DNA of 64,000 nucleotides. Source: Endomychus coccineus (lineage: Eukaryota > Arthropoda > Insecta > Coleoptera > Endomychidae). Of this stretch, positions 32,736 to 42,683 are shown piece after piece. The DNA is taken from the NCBI GenBank assembly GCA_958510875.1, contig OY294067.1, positions 279,763,242 to 279,827,241 on the forward strand, in the 5' to 3' direction. Every line of letters starts with the position of its first letter. The first letter of the stretch is position 1. The translations under genes were made by a program, and so were the position numbers. The notes beneath the pieces are model-generated. The model did no database searches. It was not told where the DNA came from and saw only the letters and a list, made by a program, of their open reading frames with translations.

Positions 32736-33740
32736 AGAAAAAAAATTTGAAGGTGTAAATTTGCAGTGTTTTTTAATGTATTTTGGTGTGCTAAAAACGG
32801 AACAAATTCCTATAAGTTAGCTTCAAAAGTTACGGACATGTTTTGATGCGAAAAAAGACGATTTTCATGTTTTTTGCGCTTAGAAATAAAACGGTGGCTC
32901 AAATGTAAAAACGTATAGGAGGACAAATTGTAGAAAAAGTGCATATCGTTTGAAAAATGAAGGTGTAAATTCGGTACGTTTTTATATGTGCTTTGATGCA
33001 TTGAAAAAGGAAAAAATAGTGAAAAAATTCCTACGAGTTAGCTCCAGAAGTTACGGCTATTCTTTGGAGAAAAAAGATGAATTTAATGTTTTTTGCGTTT
33101 AAGAAGAAAACGGTGGCTCAAATGGAAAAACGTGTGAAGAGAAAATTTGTAGAAACAGTGAATACGCATTGTTTGAGCCGAAGTAGAAGTCATTTTGAGG
33201 TTGCGGTCTCGAGATATTTGGTGGAATCCAAATTTTTTTTCTCATTCGAATATTGACCAAAAAATATTCTATTCAAAAGGAAAAATGGTATTTTTTATAC
33301 ACTTTCTACAGTGTTTTGTTTTTTTCTTTTATTTTTCATTCTGGCTCCACAATCGGCCATTTCCAAAAATCCATGAAACTGAGATTGTCAGCCGAAAAAT
33401 GGACTTATCGACAACAACAAAAATTCGTTTGTAATATGACATAAAACATCATTCAATACTGTGGTTGAGGCTTAAAAACAATGTAGGACAACTTTGAAAA
33501 TTTCGGACTTCAGAAAATATGGAAATTTTTTCGGTTAGAAATTTTTCAGGATGGTCAAATTCTAGGCTCTATTATAGTATTTTACGACGCGTAATTCACG
33601 GCATAACCTCAAAATGACTTCTATTTCGGCTCAAACGATGCGTTTTCACTTTTTGTACAATTTGTCTCTTCACATGCTTTTCCATTTGGGTCAAACGCAA
33701 AAAATATGAAAATCGTCTAATTAACACAAACTCCGATCAC
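32736..33740. repeat. Two direct copies and one inverted copy of a ~210-230-bp module
   Basis: Direct copies at about 32736-32945 and 32946-33176 share GAAGGTGTAAATT, AAATTCCTA-AGTTAGCT, ATGTTTTTTGCG and AAACGGTGGCTCAAATG. An inverted partial copy occupies about 33605-33740 (CCTCAAAATGACTTCTA + TTTCGGCTCAAACGATGCG) and pairs with 33168-33205. The middle, 33206-33600, is unrelated. Probably a decayed fold-back DNA element. Confidence 0.6.
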
Positions 33741-33789
33741 AAAATAATTTACAGAGAGCTAACACTTTCCGCGAAACGCGAAAAACGCG

Positions 33790-34415
33790 CACTAGTCCAG
33801 CACTGTTTTACCCTTAGGAGAAAATATCTGCTGTCGCACAAGTACTACGTTTATTATTGCTTTACAACTGAATTCTAACTATGAGCCAATTCAATGATTC
33901 AAACTACTACCCTCACGCAAGCTACCTGCAGCTCCGGGTTTCTTACTGTTAGAATACTACAAACCAAAATTAACGTAGTTTGCGCTCTTCTAGAGTCAAT
34001 TGAATTTAAATAATTCCTTCGTTGACTTATTTGAACACAAATTAGATAGACAGAACTTGATAAATTAATTTAATCTCAATCTAGTTACTTGAATTTAATC
34101 TGGTACAATACTAACAAACAGGATATTAATTGATTTCGAAAAAATATGATCTTAGGAACAAAAATTAACCTAAATAGCCTTGACTAGAAAATTGCTTATA
34201 TAGATATTAGTTCAACAACAATGAAAAAGAAATTTAAAATGTTTTAATTACTTTGAGTATAGAATGTAGGTGAAACATATATCACTTGAATTAATGCAAT
34301 CAATGGATTATTCTTCAGCGAGTAAAACAGACTAGACAAGAAGAGCTACTACCGAACGAGTAGGTGGTGAAGAACTCTTCTTTTTTTCTAAAGGTGATTA
34401 GTTTTATGGAACCAT
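33790..34415. other. Intron sequence, nothing recognised
   Basis: AT-rich with many short runs. No element seen. Confidence 0.45.
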
Positions 34416-34780
34416 TGAAGCGGGGGTGACACCACGCGCAAAGCTTAGAAAAAGTGTTTAATATAGAACACCAGGGGCGGACCCCGCCCATTCGTTATTG
34501 AAGCGACCTATAGAAATAAGACTAGGCGCAATAAAGGTCCGTGACAGTTTTTTTCAACTCCACGTGGTTTTCCCCTGACTCAGGAAAAAAGTTTTGCTAT
34601 CTAACTTACCCAAGCATACTTCCTTGCTGACCCAGAAGTCGGTGTCCCGGATACAAAATATCGAGTTACGCCTGCTATCTCGTATGTTCTATCAAGATAT
34701 AATAATTTTTAAAACTTTATTTAGAATTAAATTGAATTATTTGGAGGGACCCAAAAGTAATAGTTTTTCGGATTATTACA
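34416..34780 (+). repeat. LTR-like dispersed repeat, copy 2
   Basis: Starts TGAAGCGGGGG and ends GGATTATTACA like 5179-5522, same orientation, with a few extra segments (GACTAGGCGCAATAAAGGTC near 34521; a poly-A-signal-like AATAAA is inside it). Probable solo LTR in the syntrophin intron. Confidence 0.5.
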
Positions 34781-35589
34781 GTGGTTTACTGCTGCGGGCA
34801 GCGTACACCTATGCCATGCCACTATTATTAATTGAAATAACTAACTGAAGAAGTGTCATTCAGTAGATAATAATGTAATGTTGAATCTAATCTGTACAAA
34901 TCTCATTTGTATGACACAAGAGTAACCTCAGTATTTAGTTTGCAGCTCGAGAACTTCATACTAAATCTATCAAATGGAAAGGTTAATGTAACGATAAAAC
35001 GAGCTACCAATCAAAATTGAAATGATTTAAATTTTGAATGATTAAACATATCTCTGTAGTTCCAAACTTATCACAAACTAGTTTCCAGTGAGATTGCACG
35101 ATTAAAGTTTGTTTAATTGTCATGATGACTAAGAGTTTACGTTTAAATATATTTTATAACATCGTTGATGAAGATGAATGACTTCAGATTTATACATTTC
35201 CATTAAAGCATAGCCTATATGGAGAAATAATACATTCATTTGTTTTCACTCATTTCAGTTGATATTTAATTAATTAATAATAAATTAGTGTCGGATACAA
35301 AATTTATTTAACACTCCAACAGACAAAGCGTCGAAATAATCCAGAAACATGACGGATCATGTGATTTAACGCAAACCACATTCGTTCATATTAATTATTT
35401 TAATAGTTATTAGCAAAATATTGTGAAATATAACTGTTGATGGAATTGGTGAATTGGATCAAATTTTAGAATCAAAATATAGGAGTACTCGCTTTGTAAC
35501 ATACAATAACTAGTTTGATTTGTCAATTCTCATCAATTTTCTAGTAATTTGCTCAATATGCCGAACATTTTTAATCGTCAAAACTTCTG
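34781..35589. other. Intron sequence, nothing recognised
   Basis: AT-rich, no coding content. Confidence 0.45.
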
Positions 35590-35930
35590 AATACTCTCTA
35601 TGTTTGTTTGTTTTGATAGGTGGTGGTTGAAACCCTTTATGGGCACCTTATGGGCCTGTAACATCCTATAAGGTAGTGTGGGAGTCCCTGAGTCCGCATT
35701 TAATCACCTCAGATATACCCACTAACCACTCGGATCTCGTGTGGTAGGCTCGATTCTGTGACCAGGACAGTCTCGATGACCCTTAGGCCTAACGGCCCAT
35801 TGTATCTTGCCTCACCACTTTCTCGGGCCATCGGAAAAATTCCGCCGTCACTGAGATTCGAACCTGGCATAGTGATTAGAAATATGTTATAGCACAGTAA
35901 GGTTTCCTTGACATATAGACATTTGCATGA
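35590..35930 (-). repeat. Possible tRNA-derived SINE
   Basis: A GC-richer block. On the - strand it holds GGTTCGAATCTC (35853-35864), a good RNA polymerase III box B. A box A ~40 bp upstream is not convincing and no target duplication was found. Confidence 0.3.
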
Positions 35931-36229
35931 ATCGTCAAGCGTGCATAACTTTATGGTTAGCAATTGTCAATGTATCGTGAAGTTCCTACCTATTTTAGCA
36001 TTTGCTTCTCAATATTTACCTTTTTTTACCCTGAAAGTAACATCAATGGGAATAACATATTGTTAGTGAAATGTCAAAAATAGATAGTAGTCCTATTACA
36101 GGAAAGTGCATTTAGAAATGAGATCAGGGAAAATCGGTTGCTGTTTTTTTTCTTATAAACTAAATCCTATTGAGTCATTCATAATTCAATTTTGAAAGAT
36201 ATCCAGCGGTTGATGGGGCAATTTATGTT

Positions 36230-36650
36230 TGATTTTAAATAGGGCATTTTGCATTGTTAATTTACCTACTTTTCTCAATAAAGGTTACAATAGATCTGTT
36301 TTCGGTAGAATTTCTCAGCCAATTGTACAGTATAGTCTCTTATCATAGGGTGTATGTACTGTATGTACCCGTGTCATCTGCGAATAGTGCTAGACTGGTT
36401 TTATCAAATATTGGCACGTCGGTAATGGAAATATTGAAAATACGTGGTCCTAATAAGGAGCCTTGTGGAACACCTATGGGTTTTATTCTTGGATTTGTAT
36501 TATTTGTGTTTACGAAAAATTTTCTTTTTATTAGATATGAATGAATTAGTTTGATCAGATTGGAGGGATATTTATATTCGATTAATTTATAGACTAGCCG
36601 ATCTATCCAGACTGTGTCAAACTGAACAACAACTGAAATTTCCTTTAGAA
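36230..36650 (-). pseudogene. Non-LTR reverse transcriptase fragment
   Basis: On the - strand: FDTVWIDRLVYKLIEYKY (~36560-36620), YLIKRKFFVNTNN (~36500-36540), IGVPQGSLLGPRIFNIS (~36430-36478) and LALFADDTGTYSTYT (~36355-36395), i.e. RT blocks from the KAFDxVW motif to the catalytic FADD. Open over ~90 codons, then stops. Jockey-like. Confidence 0.75.
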
Positions 36651-36909
36651 AACAGAATTTATTTGGAATTTACCATGTGGTTATTTTCTTTTCTAATTCA
36701 CATTGCATTTGTTCATTAGCACGAGTTAAAATGAAAAAAAAATTTTTTTCGAAAAGAATTTTTGTTAAGACATTGATATCAAAAATATTTTTTTTATACT
36801 TGACTACATGAGAGTATAAAGTTCGGAGAACATCGTGTGAGCCAGCAGTGGAATGGAGGAGAAGCTAGTATTTTTCTCGCAGGTTTGGAGGCTATAGGTA
36901 TAGGGAAAG

Positions 36910-37500
36910 ACCTCACTAGTTAAACAATTCCACAACTTTGCTGTTCGATAAAAAAAAATGAAGTCTGGTAGGAAGAAGTTCGGCAGGTCTCCAGTTTGAC
37001 AGTGAAGGGGTGACTACTCTGATCTCGTCTAGTCCGCCTATCTGGAATCTCGTGGTGGAACAACAGAGACATTTCTGGTGAACACCGACCATGGAAATAT
37101 CTATAGAAAAGGGAGAGACCTCCCACCTTTCTACGATGTTTTAGAGGGGTCAATGAACTAATAACGAATAGCTCTCTTCTGGATAGAATCCAAGAGCTTC
37201 AGCATATGTTTGGGAGCCGAACTCCAAATATATGAACAGTACTCTAGAACAGGTCGAATCTGTGCTTTGTAGATTATGAGGAGCTGTTGGGATGTAAAGT
37301 AGCTCTTGGTACGGAATAGGAAACCGAGTTTTTGTGAAACGGTTTTCGCATGATCATCCCATGAGAAGGTGCTGTTTGTGGTGATTCCGAGCATGGTTAT
37401 GGAAGACTTCATAGGAATAGTTGTACCTGACATCATCATATTAGGAATTGTGGGATCCGTCTTCCAGAAAAAGACGCAAGCTTGAGTTTTGGTTGCATCA
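36910..37500 (-). pseudogene. Non-LTR retrotransposon C-terminal region
   Basis: On the - strand, from 37500: EFDATKTQACVFF, MLGITTNSTFSWDDHAK (~37370-37400), LIIYKAQIRPVLEYCSYIW (~37210-37270), then in the next frame LKHRRKVGGLSLFYRYFHG (~37090-37150) and a serine/threonine-rich tail. This matches the common endonuclease/RT C-terminus. It belongs to a different copy than 36230-36650, because the C-terminal part lies upstream of that RT on the same strand. Confidence 0.75.
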
Positions 37501-38322
37501 AACTCTATTAGATTATCAGATCCTCATTTCAAAATCTTTGCCAGATCTCCATTAATATTTATTTATTGGGTATCCATGAGATAAGAATATCGGATAGTAT
37601 GTCTGCTAGAAGTTGGTTAAATTGCAGGCGTATGTCATACATTTTGAATTGAATTTCAACTGTTTTTAGAATCTGTTCTCATGACCTCTATCATTTCAAC
37701 ATAGATGAACAGAATCGGCTCATTAGTGATTGATTTTGAGTTCGAAATCGTCGACAACTTTATCCCACGTTATAGATAAAATACTGAATTGCGATGCAGT
37801 CGCTGAATGTTGAAACCTGCTGAACTGCACTGTGTTTGATATAAAATACCGTATCGCAATTGGCGATGCACTTTGGTACAATTAGTTGAATATGTAGGGT
37901 TCGTGATGATCATTCCACGGAAGCTTCACGATTTGCGCGTTTGTATTTGTGGATGCCAACCGAAGTCAGTTTTATAGTCCACGGGCCGGCAATATAAACG
38001 GATATGTGATGTGATCGCTCCTAGGAACCATTTCCACATAAAACGAAAGTTTATAGTTGCCCTGAAACCGAATGAATAGGTTGCCGTAAAGTTGGTTTGT
38101 AAAAAAATGTTTTTATTGATTTTTTAAAGGAAAAAACGATGTCTACGAAAAAAAACTGTCATGCCGTGTATGGGGTAGCCGCATGCACTTGGTTTAGGGT
38201 TGCCACCCACCCATGCCCGCGCTTCAATTACCACCATTTTTTCACTATGCTATGTTATTATTCATAAATCTGAATATAGGTGGATATATCCTTTAATACA
38301 TCACTTCAATGAATATACGAAG
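37501..38322. other. Intron sequence, nothing recognised
   Basis: No supported gene in this part of syntrophin intron 2. A sharp change to GC-richer sequence occurs near 38150-38220. Confidence 0.4.
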
Positions 38323-39216
38323 CCAAGGTGTAAAGCTCCTGAAAAATAAAACAGATGGCGCCACAATCGAAAATCCCGTGTGACATTTGTGATGCACCAT
38401 CTTTAAATAGAACGCAAGCTCAGACTGATATGTCATTCAGTTCTGTTTTGACATCCGTCGGAAGCAAGCAACCTTGAAGGTTTTTGTAAACATGGAAAAA
38501 AGTGTATTTCGCGTGTTGATTAAACATTATTTCTTGCGTGGGAAAAACATCGCTTGTTAAACATTATGGGCACTCCTTACCATCGATTGGAACGATTTAC
38601 AAGTGGTTTACTGATTTTGGTTGTGGTAGTATGACCACAAAGGACGCCGAACGTTCTGGTCGTCCAATTGAGGTTACAACGCCCGAAATCATCGATAAAA
38701 TCCATGGTATAATATTGGGCGATCGGCGAGTTGAAATGCACGAGATTACTGAGGCTATAGGCAACCAAACAGGTACGGAACTTTTTGTATATGAGAAAGT
38801 TATCGGTCAGATGGGTGCCGCATTTGCTCTGTTGACAACAAGCGCGACCGTGTGACAACTTAAAAGGAGTGTTTGGCGATGTTCGAACACGATAAGGACG
38901 TAACCGTGGACGAAACATGGATCCATCACAACACACCAGAGACCAAAGAACAGTCGAAACAGTGCACTTGTTCTGGCGAATCGAAGCCGAACAAAACCAA
39001 AGTGGGTTTATCGGCCAACAAAGTCATGGAGACAGTTTTATGGAATACACTCGGTATCGTCCGTATCGATTACCTTGTAAACCACATTTGGCAAAGAAAA
39101 AAGTGCTCTTCCACCAGGACAACGCATCGGAGCACAGGTCCGCAGTCGCAATGCCAAAATTGCACGAATTACACTACGAATTCGTACGTCATCATGTAGA
39201 AATAGTCACCAGTAAT
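38323..39216 (+). pseudogene. Mariner element with broken, 3'-truncated transposase
   Basis: The 5' end CCAAGGTGTAAAG, followed by CTGAAAAATAAAACAGATGG, is shared with the fragment at 12314-12366. The transposase start ATG is at about 38491 (MEKSVFRVLIKHYFLRGKN). DAERSGRPIEVTTPE (~38645) and the DDRK-like LGDRRVEMHEI (~38720) belong to the HTH linker. The first catalytic Asp lies in VDETWIHH (~38909), the second in KKKVLFHQDNAS (~39095-39125). The sequence stops at HELHYEFV (~39170), before the third Asp. Frameshifts near 38550 and 38850-38910. Confidence 0.85.
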
Positions 39217-39727
39217 TAATTAATGTAATGTGACCTTATTACAAAGTAACCACAGATCTTAGGATTAGTTTCAGAACGACGACACAAAACTATGACGTCA
39301 CTAGTTCCGTGACGTCCTTTTCGAATTAAAAAAAATCATTTCGGATACTTTTGTATGTTACAGGTATGATTGCGATATATTTATAACCAGAACAGAAAAG
39401 TGGTCATAAAGATATAAAAATTTGAAAAATGAGAATGGATGTTAACAATACAACTAGCAAGGGGCTACCGCGCCCAGAACAGTTTAGAGCAATTTGCAAA
39501 TTTTCAAATTTGTACGGCCGATAGGAACGGCGCAACACACACAGACTTCATCTAAAAAATAGTCTAGACAGGCACAAAACTTATTTCAATAAGTACTTCC
39601 TTCATACTGCTATAGTGAGGGAAATAAAATAGTAATTAAAAATAAATCGAAATATTCTTTAATAACTCAATAAAATTCTATAAGAATTTTGTGCAATATA
39701 TACCTAATGAGTTAATATTTATTTCAG
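39217..39727. other. Intron sequence, nothing recognised
   Basis: End of syntrophin intron 2; closes with ATTTCAG at 39721-39727. Confidence 0.5.
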
Positions 39728-39912
39728 GATGCTTGTGGAAAGGTCGGTCCTCGCAATTAGTAATTCATTACGAAAATGGATTCACTCTACTGGAAGCGGG
39801 AACTGGATCTCGAACGTTGTGGAGGTACTCTTTCGACCAACTACGACATTCGTCTGATGATGGAAAACGTATTTTGTATCTCGATTTTGGTGCTGGAGAA
39901 GACTCTGAAATA
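39728..39912 (+). CDS. Syn1: Syntrophin, exon 3 of 4 (start of SU domain)
   Basis: The split codon A|GA restores the frame. The exon reads CLWKGRSSQLVIHYENGF, then LWRYSFDQLRHSSDDGKRIL followed by YLDFGAG: the syntrophin-unique domain (family pattern RLTIHYENGF ... YPFERLKMSxDDGxxxLYLDFG). Ends ATA before GTAGGT. The SU domain contributes to dystrophin/utrophin binding. Confidence 0.92.
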
Positions 39913-40299
39913 GTAGGTTCTCATTATTTAGGACTTTCGCATTTTCGTATTGTTCTCCAAATGTACTCTTGCATGTTCAATTTATATAAGGCAACTTATA
40001 CTTATATATTCACAAAAAGCTATATGATATTCCTATACTATCCTTCCATACAGTTTTTAATAATAATTCAACTCCTCTAAAAGGCCGCTAAATTATATGG
40101 ACATTAAACAATAATTATACTGCAATGGAATCTTGTCAACTAACATCACCCCGATACCTTCCGTGTTGTATTTCGTATTCCGTAATGAAGTTGAACTTGC
40201 AGTGTGCTGTACTTTGCTTATGTAAGAGGGATCACGATGACGTCACTGACAGGATGATAAAATCAGTTTATCGGACCATCCTCTACCATCTATATATGG

Positions 40300-40622
40300 G
40301 GTGTGGCAAAATATACCCAGCCATGAAATATTGTTTTAATCGTGTTATTTCTTTCACAACTGTCAAAAGTAAAGTTTTATATCAAAGTAGAAAGATACAG
40401 AATTTTGTTATGGAACCTTATTCGCTTCAAGAACGCGCAGAAATTGTTCAATTGTATTTTCAAACCATTCCTTCGATAATTTTAAAATAGTAAAATTCTA
40501 GGCGACTTAGAAACAGTACAGTTCACAGGTTGTCATTAATAAATGGTCAAGTTCAGCCAAGAACTGTCATTCATTAATATGGAAAATATTTGACATATTC
40601 GTATTACGGGTGTCCCGTTGTA
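40300..40622 (+). pseudogene. Tc1-like transposase N-terminal fragment with short inverted ends
   Basis: ATG at 40410 starts MEPYSLQERAEIVQLYFQ + TIPSIILK, the helix-turn-helix opening of a Tc1/mariner-like transposase (pattern YTxxERxEIVxLYYxN-x-SIxxTQRxFRRxF), with two stops in a row near 40488. The flanks GGGTGTGGCAAAA (40299) and CGGGTGTCCCGTTG (40608) look like decayed terminal repeats. Only ~60 codons remain. Confidence 0.5.
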
Positions 40623-40898
40623 AGCAAAAACTGAAGATTTTAACTAACGACTGTGTGAACCCTTACTGAAGCAACTCAAGCTCAAGACAACGCTCGCACA
40701 ATACCGTATTACTGCTTTCAGTATTCTAATCTGTATTATTTATATTCAAATTTTTTCGAGTTATTTTGATTGACAAACTATAAAGATACGCAATCTATAC
40801 TCAGTAGGGGGTGGTTAGATATCAGACTTCTACACATCTATGGCTTGTCAATCAAATTGAGATGAATTTCCATCAAGCAATAGTATATTGTACAACAA

Positions 40899-42559
40899 GT
40901 GAGAAATATGTCGTTTTCTCACGAATTGTACATTGTACTTTTTCTACGGATGCGTTGTTTTCAAGTATTGAAAATTAAAATATATATACAATAATACTTA
41001 TATGTCATTAACTCATTTTTATATTTTATTTAAAATAGTAATTAACAGTTATATTTGAACTATTTTGTAAAGAAATTCCTGGTAGGTTGTTTTGTTTCAA
41101 CATGTTTTCGGTAATTGAAATAATAGCTGCGGTCGAAGTTGAAGTTGATGGGGAAACGTACTGAGCTTCCACAGCATTGTTGTGTTCAGGTTCTAATGGC
41201 ACTGGAGGCTGAATGGATTCTACTATACTTTTTGAAATTTTCATTTTGTTAGCTATGGAGTTGTCGATATAAGATTCAGCAACATTGCTGGATTTCCAAC
41301 CCCCTGGCGTTTTAAAGTTAAAAGATCTGCCCCTGCATTAACTAAAATAGTCGCAGATGACCTTCGAAAACAGTGGCCAGTATATAATTCAGGGTTCGGT
41401 AATTGCAAAAATTTCGCTATTTCTTTCGCCATGGTGCCAAATTTATTTATCCCCACAGGCTGTTTCGTACATTTGCTATTTTTGTAATTAAAAAAAAAAC
41501 GTGTTTCATTTGTGCATGGTCGAAGCTTCACATATTTTTTGTAAATTTGGTAGAATTCTCCTGTGACTGTGAAATTTCTAGGAACCTTGGTTTTAGTATC
41601 GGGTAATTTTATTAAAAGGGCCGAATTAAGATCTTCCATGTCATCAATTTTTAATTTCCGAAGTTCATCACAACGGCATGCCCCTGTAAGGCCAATAGCT
41701 AAAGCAGCCTGAAATCAAAACCAAACATTCATTTTCCGATAACAATTTAAAAATTTTCAATTCATACCTTTATCAGCAAATACTTTTCATCAGGTGCCTT
41801 TTTTTAAAATTGTTGAATTTCTTCAGAAGTTAATGTTTTTGACTGTTTTGGAACATATTTTTCAGATTTGCGTTTTAAAAATGCACGTAGTTTTACGTAT
41901 TTTGATATATCAACACAGTTTTTAATCATTAAGGTACTCCTTAGCATCGATTACTGAGACCATAATGTTGATGATTTCAATCTTCTTGACAACTCTTCAA
42001 AATAAACTAACAAGGTATTTTCGGAACAAGAATTTATCTTGGCTTTCATTTTCCAGTCCATAAAGTTTCTGTATTCTTCTCTTGATGTGCTTGGTAGCAA
42101 ATTATTACAAACATCTATTGCTTTCTGAATAATTTCTGGAGGTGTATTTTCCTACTCTAAATCTTCGTATTTCATTATATTCAATATTTAATGAATCTGA
42201 ACTGTTTATATTATAACAAATAACAATAAAACTATTTTCGTTGGGTAAGTTGACAGCAATAATTATGCAGTGCTTCGGTTTTGTTGTTATAGAAACGCCA
42301 ACAATGGGCTACTTGGATATTGCACGCGAATCGTCGGCGTAGCGTTGTCAACGTGGAGAACGTGTCATATCAATCTGACATGTAACAAATCATGACTGAC
42401 TTGGGTTATCGTGATAACAGTGAGAAATTATTTCTCACTGTGAGAAATTATATCTCACTGTATTGGCGGATATTTCTCACTGCGTGAGAAATCTTTCGTT
42501 TTGAAAGTATGAAAGCGATGAGAGAAGTGGCACATTGTATAGCATCCGTAGAAAAAGTA
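40899..42559 (-). mobile_element. Crypton-like tyrosine-recombinase element with inverted ends
   Basis: Holds a tyrosine-recombinase pseudogene. On the left are a GTGAGAAA...TTTCTCAC palindrome (40899-40922) and an 18-mer TACTTTTTCTACGGATGC (40936-40953). On the right the same 18-mer is present inverted (42542-42559), with palindromes at 42420-42438 and 42440-42458 and the reverse order TTTCTCAC-TGC-GTGAGAAA at 42473-42491. True ends are inferred, not proven; classic Cryptons lack terminal inverted repeats. It lies in the last syntrophin intron, opposite in strand. Confidence 0.6.
41026..42175 (-). pseudogene. Crypton-type tyrosine recombinase, one small intron, disrupted
   Basis: On the - strand ATG is at 42175 (MKYEDLE), followed by EYRNFMDWKMKAK and TLLVYFEELS, an N-terminal core-binding part. 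A 59-bp intron (41709-41767, GTATGA...TTTCAG) precedes IGLTGACRCDELRKL with the first catalytic Arg (41675). GHCFRRSSA gives His 41375 and Arg 41366. After the frame change come GWKSSNV and the nucleophile in AESY (41269-41271). The tail ITENMLKQNN ... SSNITVNYYF is typical of insect Crypton proteins. Three in-frame stops in the N-terminal part and a 1-bp loss in a G5 run (41300-41304) make it a pseudogene. The family cuts and rejoins DNA without target duplication. Confidence 0.8.
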
Positions 42560-42590
42560 TATGTTTATAATTAATTATCTCATTTTTCAG

Positions 42591-42683
42591 GAACTAGACG
42601 TGGAGGTGTGTCCTAAACCAATAGTATTCATCCTACATAATTTTTTATCTGCCAAAATTCATCGACTTGGACTTTACGCATAG
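42591..42683 (+). CDS. Syn1: Syntrophin, last coding exon and stop
   Basis: Follows the CATTTTTCAG acceptor at 42581-42590. Reads [20 protein letters not shown], then [10 protein letters not shown] and TAG (42681-42683). CPKPIVFxLHxFLSAKxxRxGL is the near-invariant C-terminus of syntrophins, so the protein ends here as expected for the family. 31 codons including the stop. The upstream mobile element ends only 31 bp before this exon. Confidence 0.93.
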   Translation, partial: ELDVEVCPKPIVFILHNFLSAKIHRLGLYA

